DNA from: Pleomorphomonas sp. PLEO
GTDB taxonomy: Bacteria > Pseudomonadota > Alphaproteobacteria > Rhizobiales > Pleomorphomonadaceae
Direction of reading: 5' to 3'
NCBI RefSeq assembly: GCF_041320595.1
Contig: NZ_CP166625.1
Span: 5,412,364 to 5,476,363 of the forward strand
Length of the DNA: 64,000 bases
Positions 7,876-17,759 of this stretch are shown here, piece after piece. The notes beneath the pieces are model-generated. The model saw nothing but the letters and a program-made list of their open reading frames with translations. It searched no databases and was not told the origin of the DNA. A program made the translations under genes and the position numbers. The stretch's first letter is position 1. Each line of letters opens with the position of its first letter.

Positions 7876-10071
7876 ATGATTGATGATTCCCGACAATCCC
7901 ACCCTCCGGACGAGCGGCTGTTCGAGCGCCTTACCGGCACGGTGGAGCGCGTTACCTTCCACAACGAGGAAAATGGCTTCTCGGTGCTGAAGGTGCGCGT
8001 GCGCGGCCGCAAGGATCCGGTGGCCGTTGTCGGTCACGTTCCGACGATTGCCGCCGGCGAAAAGATCGACGCCGAGGGCCAATGGATGACCGACAAGGTC
8101 CACGGCCTGCAATTCCGCGCCGATCGCATCGAAACGAACGAGCCGACCGGCAAGGACGCGGTGATTCGTTTTCTCGGCTCCGGCCTGATTTCTGGGGTCG
8201 GGCCAGCCATGGCCGAGCGCATCGTGCAGGTGTTCGGCGCCAAGGCGCTCGACGTCATCGAGAAAGAGCCGATGCGGCTCGTCACCGTTCCTGGCCTCGG
8301 CAAACAGACCGCCTCCCGCATTGCCGAGAGCTATCGCGAGCGCAAAGCGGTGAAGGACGTGATGATCGCCTTCCAGGACAAGGGCATCGCCACGGCGCGT
8401 GCCGTCTCCATCTGGAAGGTGCTGGGTCCGGACGCGGTGAAGCTGGTGGAGGAAGATCCCTACCGTCTTGCCCGCGAGGTACGCGGCATCGGCTTTGCGG
8501 GCGCCGACGAGATTGCCGAGAAGTTCGGCATCAACCGATCCGCGCCGGAGCGCATCAGGGCCGGCATCGCCCACGCCATCGAAAGCGCCGCCGACGACGG
8601 CCATACCGCCGTGCCGCGCGCCGATGTGTTCGAACGAGCCGAGCGCCTGCTGGGCATCGACGCCGACGCCGTCGCGGCTGAAGTGGAGGGGGCGATCGCC
8701 CAGGGCGAAGTCGAAACCTTCGACATCGACGGCACGGCTTATCTGGCCGTTCGTCGCCTCGCTCGCTTCGAGCGCTCCGTCGCCAGCCGCCTGAAAGCAT
8801 TGGCCGAGGGGCGACCACCCTGGGGGCGGATCGATGTCGACACCGCCGTCGAGCGCTTCGAGACACGAAAGGGCATGAAGCTCAGCCCATCGCAGCACGA
8901 GGCGCTGGCGTTGGTGGCTGGTGCGAAAGTGTCAGTGATCACCGGCGGCCCGGGCGTCGGCAAGACGACGCTGCTCGAAGCGCTACTGGCCACCGTCGCG
9001 GCGGCAAAGCTGACGGTGGCGCTGGCCGCCCCAACCGGCCGGGCAGCCCGCCGCATGGCCGAACAGGCCGGGCGCGAGGCGAAGACGATCCATCGTCTCC
9101 TGGAAATCGACCCGACCACCGGTGGCTTCAAACGCTCGGCGTCCGAACCGCTGGAGGCCGACGTTGTGGTGATCGATGAGGCGTCGATGGTCGACGTGCC
9201 GCTGATGGCCGCGCTGGTCGAGGCCATCCCGCTCAACGCGGCGCTCATTCTGATCGGCGACGTCGATCAGTTGCCGTCCGTCGGGCCGGGACAGGTGCTC
9301 GCCGACGTCATTGCCTCCGGCCTGGTGCCGGTCGCCCGGCTCACCGAGATCTTCCGGCAGGCCGAGGAAAGCAGGATTATCGTCAACGCCCACCGCATCA
9401 ACCGTGGCGAATGGCCCGAACCGCCGCCCTCCGGTGAGCTTGCCGATTTCTACGTCATCGAAGCGCGCGGCGCCGACGACGCGCTCGCCAAGATCCTGGA
9501 GGTGGTGGGCAACCGCATTCCACGCCGCTTCGGACTCGATGCGATGCGCGACGTGCAGGTCATCACGCCGATGCAGAAGGGCATCTGTGGCGCTCGGAAT
9601 CTCAACGACCGCCTTGCCGAGCTGCTGAACGGCGCGCCGCTCGACCGCATCGAGCGCTTCGGTCAGACTTATGCCACCGGCGACAAGGTGATGCAGATCG
9701 AGAATGACTACGATCGCGACGTGTTCAACGGCGACCTCGGCATTCTCAAAAGGATCCGGCAGACAGAGGACGAGATCGTCGTTTCCTTCGACGGTCGCGA
9801 CGTCAAATACGGCCTTGAGGATCTTGAGTCGCTGACGCGCGCCTATGCCATCACCATTCACAAGAGCCAAGGCTCGGAATACCCGGCAGTGGTGATCCCG
9901 CTCTTGCGCGACCATGCGATCATGCTGGCCCGCAACCTCCTCTACACGGCGGCGACGCGCGGCCGGCAACTGGTCGTTCTGGTGGCGGAACCACGGGCGC
10001 TTGAGATGGCGCTTTCCGGCGACCGGATCCGACGCCGCTTTACACGTCTTAAGTCGATGTTGGCCGGCTGA
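7876..10071 (+). CDS. recD2: ATP-dependent DNA helicase RecD2
   Basis: A 731-residue superfamily 1B 5'-3' helicase of the RecD2/TraA type, which works without RecBC. The start is set at ATG 7876 (MIDDSRQSH) because conserved sequence begins soon after (VERVTFHNEENGFSVLKV, the N-terminal OB-fold). The frame stays open far upstream, but only as the antisense of the glucan gene. Helix-hairpin-helix repeats lie around residues 90-270. Walker A GGPGVGKT is at about 357-364 and Walker B VVIDEAS at about 431-437. The C-terminal AYAITIHKSQGSEYPAVV is motif V/VI. GTG 7873 is a possible alternative start. Confidence 0.93.
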   Translation: MIDDSRQSHPPDERLFERLTGTVERVTFHNEENGFSVLKVRVRGRKDPVAVVGHVPTIAAGEKIDAEGQWMTDKVHGLQFRADRIETNEPTGKDAVIRFLGSGLISGVGPAMAERIVQVFGAKALDVIEKEPMRLVTVPGLGKQTASRIAESYRERKAVKDVMIAFQDKGIATARAVSIWKVLGPDAVKLVEEDPYRLAREVRGIGFAGADEIAEKFGINRSAPERIRAGIAHAIESAADDGHTAVPRADVFERAERLLGIDADAVAAEVEGAIAQGEVETFDIDGTAYLAVRRLARFERSVASRLKALAEGRPPWGRIDVDTAVERFETRKGMKLSPSQHEALALVAGAKVSVITGGPGVGKTTLLEALLATVAAAKLTVALAAPTGRAARRMAEQAGREAKTIHRLLEIDPTTGGFKRSASEPLEADVVVIDEASMVDVPLMAALVEAIPLNAALILIGDVDQLPSVGPGQVLADVIASGLVPVARLTEIFRQAEESRIIVNAHRINRGEWPEPPPSGELADFYVIEARGADDALAKILEVVGNRIPRRFGLDAMRDVQVITPMQKGICGARNLNDRLAELLNGAPLDRIERFGQTYATGDKVMQIENDYDRDVFNGDLGILKRIRQTEDEIVVSFDGRDVKYGLEDLESLTRAYAITIHKSQGSEYPAVVIPLLRDHAIMLARNLLYTAATRGRQLVVLVAEPRALEMALSGDRIRRRFTRLKSMLAG

Positions 10072-10252
10072 CCCGTCCCGGACGACAGGTGATTGACGCT
10101 TCGAAATGCCCGTTTCGTGCCGCGTCGCTTGAAGCCGGACGTCGGCATAAGCGGTCCCAATTGCATGCTTTGATTGGTCAGAAAGCCATTTGCCCTCGCC
10201 TTGGCTTACGCGTAACGTCGGGGAACAACGATCTAATTCGGGAGGCGGGTCG

Positions 10253-12499
10253 ATGGTGGATCTCGGGGTGCGTGAGGGACTGACGGACGGTGGGGTCCGG
10301 GCGATCACCGAGGGAACCCATGGTGATCCCTTTGCACTGCTGGGGCCGCATCGGGTATCCGGCGCACGCACGGTGATCCGTACTTTCAAGCCCAATGCTC
10401 GCGCCATCACATTGATTTCAGCCGATGGGCGCAAGCTCACCGACTTCCAGCATGTCGAGGGTGGTCTTTGGGTCGCCTTTGCGCAAGGCGATCCGGGTCT
10501 CTACCGTCTCCACGTCGAGTGGCCGAACAGCAGCCAGGAGTCAGAAGACCCCTACTCCTTCGGGCCGTTGCTCGGCGAGATGGACGTCTATTTGCTCGCC
10601 GAGGGCCAACACCGGCACCTCGCCGACATGCTGGGCGCCGTGGTTACCGAGGTAGGCGGCGTGCCGGGCGTTCGTTTTGCCGTCTGGGCACCCAACGCAC
10701 GGCGCGTCTCGGTGGTGGGCAACTTCAATTCCTGGGACGGCCGTCGCCATCCGATGCGGCTGCGTCGCGAATGCGGCGTCTGGGAGCTGTTCATTCCACG
10801 CCTTCCCATCGGCGAAGCTTACAAATACGAGATCATCGGCGCACAGGGCGAACTTCTGCCGGACAAGGCTGATCCTGTCGCCCGCCAATATGAACTGGCA
10901 CCGGCGACGGCCTCCATCGTCGCCGATCCCAAGCCGTTCGAGTGGCATGACGCCACCTTCATGCGTAACCGCCCCGCCTTCCAGTCGAAGACGGCGCCGC
11001 TCACCATTTACGAGCTTCATGCCGGCTCCTGGCAGCGGCCGGACGGTAAGCCGGTAACTTGGCGCTTCCTTGCCGAGCATCTGGTCGCCTACGTCAAGCA
11101 CATGGGCTTCACCCATATCGAGCTGTTGCCGATCATGGAGCATCCGTTTGGCGGCTCTTGGGGCTACCAGCCGCTCGGTTTGTTCGCACCAACCGCCCGC
11201 TACGGTTCGCCGGCCGACTTCGCCCGCTTCGTCGACGCCTGCCACGAAGCTGGCATCGGCGTCCTTCTCGACTGGGTGCCGGCGCATTTTCCGACCGATG
11301 CTCACGGCCTTGCGCATTTCGACGGCACGCCGCTTTACGAACACCGGGATCCGCGCGAAGGCTTTCACCAGGACTGGAACACGCTGATCTACAACTTCGG
11401 CCGCACCGAAGTGATCGGCTTCCTGGTGGCGTCGGCGCTGGAATGGCTGAGGCGCTTCCACATCGACGGCCTCAGGGTCGACGCCGTCGCGTCGATGCTC
11501 TACCGCGACTATTCGCGCAAGCCGGGCGAATGGATCCCCAACAAGTATGGCGGCCGGGAAAACCTGGAAGCCGTATCGTTCATCAAGCACCTCAACGGCG
11601 TCATCGCCCATGAAGTGCCCGATGCCCTGATGATTGCCGAGGAATCCACAGCCTGGCCGGGCGTTACCGCCGCGCTCGCCGATGGCGGCCTGGGCTTTTC
11701 CTACAAATGGAACATGGGCTGGATGCACGACTCGCTCGACTATTTCGCGCTCGAGCCCATCCATCGCAAGTTTCACCACAATCAGCTGACCTTCGCGCTG
11801 ATGTACGCCTACTCAGAGCGCTTCGTGCTGCCGCTCAGCCACGACGAGGTGGTGCATGGCAAGCGCTCAATCTTCGGCCGTATGCCCGGCGACGAGTGGC
11901 AGCGCTTCGCCAACATCCGCGCCTACTACGCCTTCATGTGGACGCACCCCGGCAAGAAGCTGACGTTCATGGGCAACGAGATCGCCCAGGGCCGGGAATG
12001 GAACAACGACGGCACCATCGACCTCTGGCTGGAGGGCCGGGCGAGCAACCTCGGCGTCCAGCGGCTGATGCGCGACCTCAACACGCTTTACCGGGCCGAG
12101 CCGGCGCTGCACGCCCGCGACTTCGAGCCGGAAGGCTTCCAGTGGGTAGTGGTGGACGACAACGAGCAATCGACGCTCGCTTATATGCGCTGGGGCTTCG
12201 AGACGGATGCGCCTTGCCTCGTCGTCGGTAATTTCACACCGGTGCCGCGCTCGGGCTACCGGGTGGGTGTGCCGCGCGCCGGCCTTTGGCGCGAAGTGTT
12301 CAACTCCGACGCCGAGATTTATGGCGGCTCCAACATGGGCAACAAGGGGCGGCTCACGGCTTCGGACACTGCGAGCCACGGCATGAATTTCTCGCTGGAC
12401 CTGACCTTGCCGCCGCTCTCCGTCGTCATCCTGCGCTGGGATGGAGAGGTGCCGGCCGTGGAGCCGAAACCGGCAAAGAAAAGCAAGGCGCAGAGCTGA
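10253..12499 (+). CDS. glgB: 1,4-alpha-glucan branching enzyme
   Basis: A 748-residue GH13 enzyme that introduces alpha-1,6 branches into glycogen. The start at 10253 follows GGAGG (10241-10245) at good spacing and gives [10 protein letters not shown]; upstream codons of the open frame are probably not translated. Domains: N1 CBM48-like domain (about 20-120), a second CBM48 (about 130-230) and the catalytic barrel. Conserved catalytic regions are [19 protein letters not shown] (nucleophile Asp near 410), [10 protein letters not shown] (acid Glu near 463) and [10 protein letters not shown]. Length is typical. It stands alone: no glgA, glgC, glgP or glgX is in the window. Confidence 0.95.
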   Translation: MVDLGVREGLTDGGVRAITEGTHGDPFALLGPHRVSGARTVIRTFKPNARAITLISADGRKLTDFQHVEGGLWVAFAQGDPGLYRLHVEWPNSSQESEDPYSFGPLLGEMDVYLLAEGQHRHLADMLGAVVTEVGGVPGVRFAVWAPNARRVSVVGNFNSWDGRRHPMRLRRECGVWELFIPRLPIGEAYKYEIIGAQGELLPDKADPVARQYELAPATASIVADPKPFEWHDATFMRNRPAFQSKTAPLTIYELHAGSWQRPDGKPVTWRFLAEHLVAYVKHMGFTHIELLPIMEHPFGGSWGYQPLGLFAPTARYGSPADFARFVDACHEAGIGVLLDWVPAHFPTDAHGLAHFDGTPLYEHRDPREGFHQDWNTLIYNFGRTEVIGFLVASALEWLRRFHIDGLRVDAVASMLYRDYSRKPGEWIPNKYGGRENLEAVSFIKHLNGVIAHEVPDALMIAEESTAWPGVTAALADGGLGFSYKWNMGWMHDSLDYFALEPIHRKFHHNQLTFALMYAYSERFVLPLSHDEVVHGKRSIFGRMPGDEWQRFANIRAYYAFMWTHPGKKLTFMGNEIAQGREWNNDGTIDLWLEGRASNLGVQRLMRDLNTLYRAEPALHARDFEPEGFQWVVVDDNEQSTLAYMRWGFETDAPCLVVGNFTPVPRSGYRVGVPRAGLWREVFNSDAEIYGGSNMGNKGRLTASDTASHGMNFSLDLTLPPLSVVILRWDGEVPAVEPKPAKKSKAQS

Positions 12500-12515
12500 G
12501 ACGTCTCGCCTGGAT

Positions 12516-12536
12516 GGGAGGCCGACGAGGCCTCCC
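12516..12536. terminator. Terminator hairpin between convergent glgB and dapE
   Basis: GGGAGGCC (12516-12523) and GGCCTCCC (12529-12536) form a perfect 8-bp stem with a GACGA loop. The right arm touches the dapE stop codon. No long T-tract is present on either side. Confidence 0.55.
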
Positions 12537-13720
12537 TACTCTGCGAAATACCTGTCCAGGAACGTTCTGTAGATCGCTTTCAAACGGTGAAGATCGTCAA
12601 GCGCGACGTTCTCGTCGACCTTGTGCATGGTCTGGCCGACGAGGCCGAACTCGACAACCGGACAGTAGGTCTTGATGAAGCGCGCGTCCGAGGTGCCGCC
12701 GGTGGTGGATAGTTCCGGCCGGCGGCCGGTGACTGCCTCGACCGCATCGGACAGACCGCCGATCAGCGTCGCATCGTGGGTCAGGAAAGAGACGGCGTTG
12801 GTCGGCTCGAACGTCAGTTCATAGGCGAGTGGCTCCGACCGACCAGTGCGTAGTGGCGCCGCCTCGATTGCATAGCGCACTCGCGCCGCGATCTCTTCAT
12901 GGAGCGCCTCGACCGTCCAGATGTCGTTGAAGCGGATGTTGAAGGCGATCTCCACTTCGGCCGGCACGACGTTGGTGGCGCGGTTGCCCGTCTCCACCGA
13001 GGTGACTTCGAGGTTGGACGGTTGGAAGCGCTCGTTGCCGACGTCGAACGGCGGATCCATCAGGGCAGCGATCACGGACGGCGCTACGCGCAGCGGATTA
13101 TCGGCAAGATGCGGGTAAGCGACGTGGCCCTGAACGCCCTTCAACTTGACGAAACCTGACAGAGAACCACGCCGGCCGACCTTGACCATATCGCCGAGGG
13201 CAGTCGGGTTAGTCGGTTCGCCGACGATGGCGTGGCTGAAGCGCTCACCGCGCTTCACTGCCCAGTCGAGCAGCTTCACCGTGCCGTTGATCGACGGCCC
13301 CTCCTCGTCGCCGGTGATGAGAAAGGAGATGCGACCGCCAAAGTCGTCATTATCCTCGACGAAATCGAGGACAGCCGCGACGAAGGCAGCGATGCCGCCC
13401 TTCATGTCGACGGCGCCGCGGCCGTAGAGCCTGCCCCCCTCGATGTCGCCGGCAAACGGTCCGTGGCTCCAGAGCTCCGGCTTGCCCGGCGGCACCACGT
13501 CGGTGTGACCGGCAAAGGTGAGATGGCGATTGCCGGCACCGATGCCGGCGAAAAGGTTCTCGATGTCGGGCGTGCCCGAGTCGCTGAAGATGGGTCGTTT
13601 CACCTGAAACCCGGCCGGCGCCAACAGCTTGTCCAGAAAGGCGAGTGCCCCACCCTCGGCTGGCGTCACCGAGGGACACATCAGAAGGTCGCGAGCGATG
13701 GCGACGGGATCGTGGGGCAT
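12536..13720 (-). CDS. dapE: Succinyl-diaminopimelate desuccinylase
   Basis: A 394-residue M20 family zinc hydrolase that releases L,L-diaminopimelate from N-succinyl-L,L-DAP in lysine and peptidoglycan precursor synthesis. Motifs: MCPSVTPAEGGAL near the N-terminus, FAGHTDVVPPG (first metal His), RGAVDMKGG (bridging Asp), ITGDEEGPSINGT (catalytic Glu) and a C-terminal TTGGTSDARF. AGGAGAAGGAC precedes the ATG, a good ribosome binding site. It lies 174 bp downstream of dapD on the same strand, which matches the pathway. Confidence 0.96.
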   Translation of the reverse strand: MPHDPVAIARDLLMCPSVTPAEGGALAFLDKLLAPAGFQVKRPIFSDSGTPDIENLFAGIGAGNRHLTFAGHTDVVPPGKPELWSHGPFAGDIEGGRLYGRGAVDMKGGIAAFVAAVLDFVEDNDDFGGRISFLITGDEEGPSINGTVKLLDWAVKRGERFSHAIVGEPTNPTALGDMVKVGRRGSLSGFVKLKGVQGHVAYPHLADNPLRVAPSVIAALMDPPFDVGNERFQPSNLEVTSVETGNRATNVVPAEVEIAFNIRFNDIWTVEALHEEIAARVRYAIEAAPLRTGRSEPLAYELTFEPTNAVSFLTHDATLIGGLSDAVEAVTGRRPELSTTGGTSDARFIKTYCPVVEFGLVGQTMHKVDENVALDDLHRLKAIYRTFLDRYFAE

Positions 13721-13732
13721 GTCCTTCTCCTA

Positions 13733-13830
13733 GAGCTTTTCCGCTGAAATCATGTTCACCGGAAAAGCTCCGTCCTTTGTAAAGACGCAACTCCGGACGC
13801 AAAACCGGTTTCCACTTTTGCTGGAGTTGC
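13733..13830. repeat. Double-hairpin intergenic element between dapE and dapD
   Basis: Two adjacent perfect inverted repeats. GAGCTTTTCC (13733-13742) pairs with GGAAAAGCTC (13761-13770), and GCAACTCC (13787-13794) with GGAGTTGC (13823-13830). AAACCGGTTT lies in the second loop. The layout resembles extragenic palindromic elements common in Hyphomicrobiales genomes; that assignment is from memory, not a search. Confidence 0.55.
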
Positions 13831-13841
13831 TCAAGAATGCA

Positions 13842-13869
13842 AACGGCCGGCAGTTTCCCACCGGCCGTT
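13842..13869 (-). terminator. Candidate dapD terminator hairpin
   Basis: AACGGCCGG (13842-13850) pairs with CCGGCCGTT (13861-13869) across a 10-nt loop, 25 bp after the dapD stop. On the minus strand a T-rich stretch (TGCATTCTTG) follows, but no true T-run. Confidence 0.5.
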
Positions 13870-13894
13870 CGGATAACACGAATTGACAGCTCGG

Positions 13895-14758
13895 TCAGTC
13901 GCGAAGCAACTCGTTGATCGAGGTCTTGGAGCGGGTCTGGGCGTCGACCTTCTTGACGATGACGGCGCAATAGGTCGACGGGCCCCAGTTCTGGCCGGGC
14001 AGCGGTTTGCCGGGGATCGAGCCGGAGACCACCACCGAATAGGGCGGGACCTTGCCCATGTGAATTTCACCGGTGGCGCGGTCGATGACCTTGGTCGACT
14101 TGCCGATGAAGACGCCCATGGAGATGACCGAACCCTCGCCGACAACGACACCTTCGACAACCTCGGAACGGGCGCCGATGAAGCAATTGTCCTCAATGAT
14201 GGTCGGGCCGGCCTGCATCGGCTCGAGCACGCCGCCGATGCCAACGCCACCCGAGAGGTGGACGTTCTTGCCGATCTGGGCGCAGGAACCGACGGTAACC
14301 CAGGTGTCAACCATGGTGGCGGTGTCGACATAGGCGCCGAGGTTGACGAAGGACGGCATCAACACCGCGCCCGGCGCGATATAAGCAGAGCGGCGGACGA
14401 TGGCGCCGGGAACGGCGCGGAAGCCGGCGGCTTCATAGGCGGCGGCATCCATGCCCTCGAACTTCGAGGGGACCTTGTCCCACCAGGCGGCGCCACCGGG
14501 GGCACCGGCAATCAACGCCGTCGGCGTCAAGCGGAAGGAGAGCAGCACGGCCTTCTTGAGCCACTGGTTGACCACCCACTCGCCATCGATCTTCTCGGCG
14601 ACGCGCGCCTTACCGCCATCAAGCAGATCGAGAGCCGCCTCGACGGCGTCGCGCACTTTGCCTTTCGTCTCCTGAGTGACGGAGGCGCGGTCCTCCCAAG
14701 CAACGTCGAGTGTGGCGGCGAGGTCGGCATAGGCGGCCGTGGCGGCAGTCTCGGTCAT
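13895..14758 (-). CDS. dapD: 2,3,4,5-tetrahydropyridine-2,6-dicarboxylate N-succinyltransferase
   Basis: A 287-residue acyltransferase that succinylates tetrahydrodipicolinate in the succinylase branch of lysine synthesis. The start at 14758 ([13 protein letters not shown]) has GGAG seven bases upstream; the extra 11 codons of the open frame are rejected. The central region (about 100-240) shows hexapeptide repeats of a left-handed beta-helix: [36 protein letters not shown] and [15 protein letters not shown]. The trimeric family is usually 275-285 residues. It is followed by dapE on the same strand. Confidence 0.96.
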   Translation of the reverse strand: MTETAATAAYADLAATLDVAWEDRASVTQETKGKVRDAVEAALDLLDGGKARVAEKIDGEWVVNQWLKKAVLLSFRLTPTALIAGAPGGAAWWDKVPSKFEGMDAAAYEAAGFRAVPGAIVRRSAYIAPGAVLMPSFVNLGAYVDTATMVDTWVTVGSCAQIGKNVHLSGGVGIGGVLEPMQAGPTIIEDNCFIGARSEVVEGVVVGEGSVISMGVFIGKSTKVIDRATGEIHMGKVPPYSVVVSGSIPGKPLPGQNWGPSTYCAVIVKKVDAQTRSKTSINELLRD

Positions 14759-15073
14759 GATGATCTCCGAATGGCCATGCAGGGTTGGCATCGGTTTCGT
14801 GCTTTAGGGGTTTTGCCCGGCGCGCGCAACAAAAGCGGCACTTGCCACGACACAACGCTTTACGCCTCTATGCCCGTCGCCGCGAAGATGGCACGGCATG
14901 ACAACGGTCAGCTCAGACCGGCGAAACCATCTCCGACTCAAAGGGTTATACCCGTCGCCATGGGGCGGAGATGGGCAAACCGGCGCCTGACGCTCCGAGA
15001 AGACAGCTCCAGGCGCCACAAGCAGAGGGTCGCATAAGTATTTATCTCGATAGCCCTTGCAGCTGGCAATCGA
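14759..15073. other. Intergenic region upstream of dapD (315 bp)
   Basis: Lies between the dapD start and the stop of the RNA helicase gene, both on the minus strand. It must hold the dapD promoter. No ORF, RNA family or strong hairpin was recognised. Confidence 0.6.
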
Positions 15074-16948
15074 TCAGCCGGCCTTTCGGTCTTTCTTTTT
15101 GCCTTTATAGGGCGCCTTGCCGTCGCGCGGCTCTTTGTAAGGTGGCTTGCCGTCGCGTGGCGCTTCCTTGTACGGCGCCTTGCCGTCGCGTGGCGCCTCC
15201 TTGTACGGCGCCTTGCCGTCGCGTGGCGCTTCCTTGTACGGCGCTTTGCCGTCGCGCGGCGGCTTCACCTTGCCCTTGGGGCGATCGTCCTCACGCCGCG
15301 GCTTGTCCTTGCGGGGACCGGCCGGTGCCGCTGACGGCGGTCCGTCGGCGCGGAAGATGATAACATTCTCGTCGTTGCCAGCGGCGGAGAGCCGCTCCAT
15401 GGCGGCGATGCCGCCCGGTGCCACCTCGGCAAAGGTCTCGCCGTCGGCGAGGCGGATGGCGCCGAAGTCGCGGCCCTTCAAGCCGGATTGGCGGCACAGG
15501 AAGGCGAGTATGCGCTTTACCTCGGCGCCGTCGCGACGGCCGACCGACAAGCGGAACCAGGCCGAGCCGGTGAAATCGACCGACTCACGCAGCTTAGGCC
15601 GCTCGGGTGCGTCGGCGCGGCGAGACTTGGGCTCGACGGGGTCGCTGATCTCTTCGGGCGACGGCAGTCGGGTGCGGGCGAGGCGAACGAAGGCGGCTGC
15701 CAGTTCCTCGGCCGTCCGCCCCTCGGCAAGCCGGCTTGCGAAGGCGCGCTCGTCCTCACCCATCTCCTCGCTGAGCAGCGGATCGGCGAGGAGGCGTTCT
15801 TCATCGAGCCTGTGGATCGTATCGGCCGACGGCGCTGCTTCGGAGAACAGTTCGATGCCGGCGCCGGCGAGAAGGCTCTCGGCACGACGGCGTCGGTTGG
15901 AGGGAACCAGCAGGACGGAGACACCCTTGCGACCAGCCCGGCCAGTACGGCCGGAACGGTGCAGCAGCACCTCGCTGTCATGCGGCAGATCGGCGTGAAC
16001 GACGAGGCCGAGATCAGGCACGTCGAGCCCGCGCGCCGCCACATCGGTGGCAACGCAGACGCGGGCGCGGCCATCGCGCAATGCCGACAGTGCCTCGTTG
16101 CGCTCGCCCTGCCCCATCTCGCCGGATAGAGCCACCACCGAAAAGCCGCGCTCGAGAAGCGCGCCGGTGAGGCGTTTCACGCCCTCGCGGGTACCGCAGA
16201 AGACAAGGGAGGTGATCGCATCGTGGAAGCGGAGAAGGTTGACCACCGCCTTCTCGATCTCGTGGGGGAAGACGCGAACGGCGTGATAGTCGATATCGGC
16301 GTGGACCTCGCCGTCCTCGGCGACATCGACGCGCGTTGCATCCGGCCGCATGAAGTCGCGGGCGAGACGGACGATATCGGACGGCAGCGTGGCGGAGAAC
16401 AGCAGCGTCTGGCGATCGCTAGGAGCGGCGCCGAGCAGCTTCTCGAGGTCTTCTCGGAAGCCCAGATCGAGCATCTCATCGGCCTCGTCGAGCACGACGG
16501 CCACCGCGTCGCTCAGATCGAGATTGCGGCGATCGAGATGGTCGCAGAGGCGGCCAGGCGTGCCAACGACGATATGAGCGCCCTGCGCCAGCTGCCGCTG
16601 CTCACGGCGCGGGTCCATGCCGCCGACGCAACAAACAAGGCGGGCGCCGGTTTCGCCGTAGAGCCAGGCGAGTTCGCGTGCCACCTGCAGCGCGAGTTCG
16701 CGGGTGGGCGCGACGACGAGAGCGAGCGGCTTTCCGGCCGGCGCGAAAATTTCCGCCGGGCCGAGAAGGCGCTCGGCAAGCGCCATGCCAAAGGCAACGG
16801 TTTTGCCGGACCCGGTGCGGGCGGACACCAGCATGTCGGCGCCAGCAAGTTCAGGCGCGGCGACGGCCAACTGGACGGAGGTAGGATCGGCGTAACCACG
16901 GGCGGCGAGTGCTCGCGCCAACGCGGGATGAGCTTGAGAAAAAGACAT
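15074..16948 (-). CDS. DEAD-box ATP-dependent RNA helicase with DbpA-type RNA-binding domain
   Basis: A 624-residue RNA helicase of the DeaD/CsdA/DbpA group, expected to act in ribosome assembly or RNA decay. Motifs in order: Q-motif region (ADPTSVQLAV), ARTGSGKT (Walker A, about 43-50), VLDEADEMLDLGF (DEAD), LLFSATLP, and HRSGRTGRAG (motif VI). After the two RecA folds a DbpA-like RRM is visible (about 475-545, WFRLSVGRRDGAEVKRIL). The tail past about 560 is very basic and contains five 11-residue repeats. AGGA lies six bases before the ATG. It interrupts the otherwise conserved dapD-HAD-argB neighbourhood. Confidence 0.93.
   Translation of the reverse strand: MSFSQAHPALARALAARGYADPTSVQLAVAAPELAGADMLVSARTGSGKTVAFGMALAERLLGPAEIFAPAGKPLALVVAPTRELALQVARELAWLYGETGARLVCCVGGMDPRREQRQLAQGAHIVVGTPGRLCDHLDRRNLDLSDAVAVVLDEADEMLDLGFREDLEKLLGAAPSDRQTLLFSATLPSDIVRLARDFMRPDATRVDVAEDGEVHADIDYHAVRVFPHEIEKAVVNLLRFHDAITSLVFCGTREGVKRLTGALLERGFSVVALSGEMGQGERNEALSALRDGRARVCVATDVAARGLDVPDLGLVVHADLPHDSEVLLHRSGRTGRAGRKGVSVLLVPSNRRRRAESLLAGAGIELFSEAAPSADTIHRLDEERLLADPLLSEEMGEDERAFASRLAEGRTAEELAAAFVRLARTRLPSPEEISDPVEPKSRRADAPERPKLRESVDFTGSAWFRLSVGRRDGAEVKRILAFLCRQSGLKGRDFGAIRLADGETFAEVAPGGIAAMERLSAAGNDENVIIFRADGPPSAAPAGPRKDKPRREDDRPKGKVKPPRDGKAPYKEAPRDGKAPYKEAPRDGKAPYKEAPRDGKPPYKEPRDGKAPYKGKKKDRKAG
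15102..15262 (-). repeat. 33-bp tandem repeats encoding (PRDGKAPYKEA)n in the helicase tail
   Basis: About five in-frame copies of a 33-bp unit coding DGKAPYKEAPR near the C-terminus. One copy has GKPPYKE with a deleted codon, and the last runs into KGKKKDRK. Near-identical DNA copies suggest recent expansion by slippage or unequal crossing over. Confidence 0.9.
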
Positions 16949-17063
16949 GAGCTTCCTGGGAGGGAACGCGCGGGCAACGGCAAGGCCAGCACGGCGCGAG
17001 AAAAAGGAACCCTCTCATACAGGCGAAAGCCCCGTTCCACCAGCCCCGGTAGTGCATGGCTCG

Positions 17064-17759
17064 TCAGCCGGAAAGCGTATCGGCAACGTGGGTCAGAAAG
17101 GCGGGAAGATCGGCGGTGATGAAATCGGCGGGGGGCACGTCGTGACGTGCCGCTGTCTGTCCGACCACCAGAACGGTGCGCATGCCGAGAGCGCGCGGCA
17201 CAACGAGATTACGCGGCGTATCCTCGAACATGGCGGCGGCCGTGGGCTCGACGGAAAAACGAGCGAGAAAGGCGGCGTAAGTGGCCTCGGCCGGTTTGGG
17301 CAGATAGTCGGCATCGACGATATCGAACATACCGTCGAAGCGATCATCGAGACCAAGACGCGAAAGCGTCTCCCCCGCATGTGCGTGAGTGCCGGAAGTG
17401 AGGATGAATTTGCGCCCAGGCAAACGAGAAAGCGCCGCGGCAAGCGCCGGATTCGGGGTGAGCACCGACCGATCGACCGCATGGACTTCCACTAGAAAGT
17501 CCTCCGGATCGACGCCATGCTCCTCCATCAACCCGCGCAGCGTCGTGCCATAACGGGCGGCGTAGTTCCGTTGCAGGGCGAGAGCGTCCTCGGCCGTGAC
17601 GCCCGTCACCCGCGCCGTATAGGCACGGATGCGGCTCATCACCGCGGTGAAGACGCCAGTTTCCGGCGGATATAGCGTGTCGTCGAGATCGAAGATCCAG
17701 TCTCGGACGCCGGCGAATACCGAGAGGTTATCGCCGGCGGGCAATTTGTCGGTCGTCAT
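17064..17759 (-). CDS. HAD-family hydrolase, probable pyrimidine 5'-nucleotidase
   Basis: A 231-residue haloacid dehalogenase-like phosphatase. Motif I is WIFDLDDTLYP (nucleophile Asp24, acid Asp26). ILTSGTHAHA is motif II, and FEDTPRNL is motif IV. The family typified by yeast SDT1 and rhizobial homologues dephosphorylates UMP or related nucleotides. The ATG at 17759 overlaps the argB stop (TGATG), so it is translationally coupled to argB. The HAD-argB-engB order is conserved in alphaproteobacteria. The exact substrate is inferred from the family only. Confidence 0.88.
   Translation of the reverse strand: MTTDKLPAGDNLSVFAGVRDWIFDLDDTLYPPETGVFTAVMSRIRAYTARVTGVTAEDALALQRNYAARYGTTLRGLMEEHGVDPEDFLVEVHAVDRSVLTPNPALAAALSRLPGRKFILTSGTHAHAGETLSRLGLDDRFDGMFDIVDADYLPKPAEATYAAFLARFSVEPTAAAMFEDTPRNLVVPRALGMRTVLVVGQTAARHDVPPADFITADLPAFLTHVADTLSG

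Noticed and set aside
10072..10252. Riboswitch or small gene between recD2 and glgB
   Set aside because: No conserved RNA core or good ORF could be recognised in 181 bp. It is probably just the glgB promoter region.
15102..15262. CRISPR-like short regular repeats
   Set aside because: The 33-bp units are directly adjacent without unique spacers and lie in frame in the helicase gene, so they are protein repeats.
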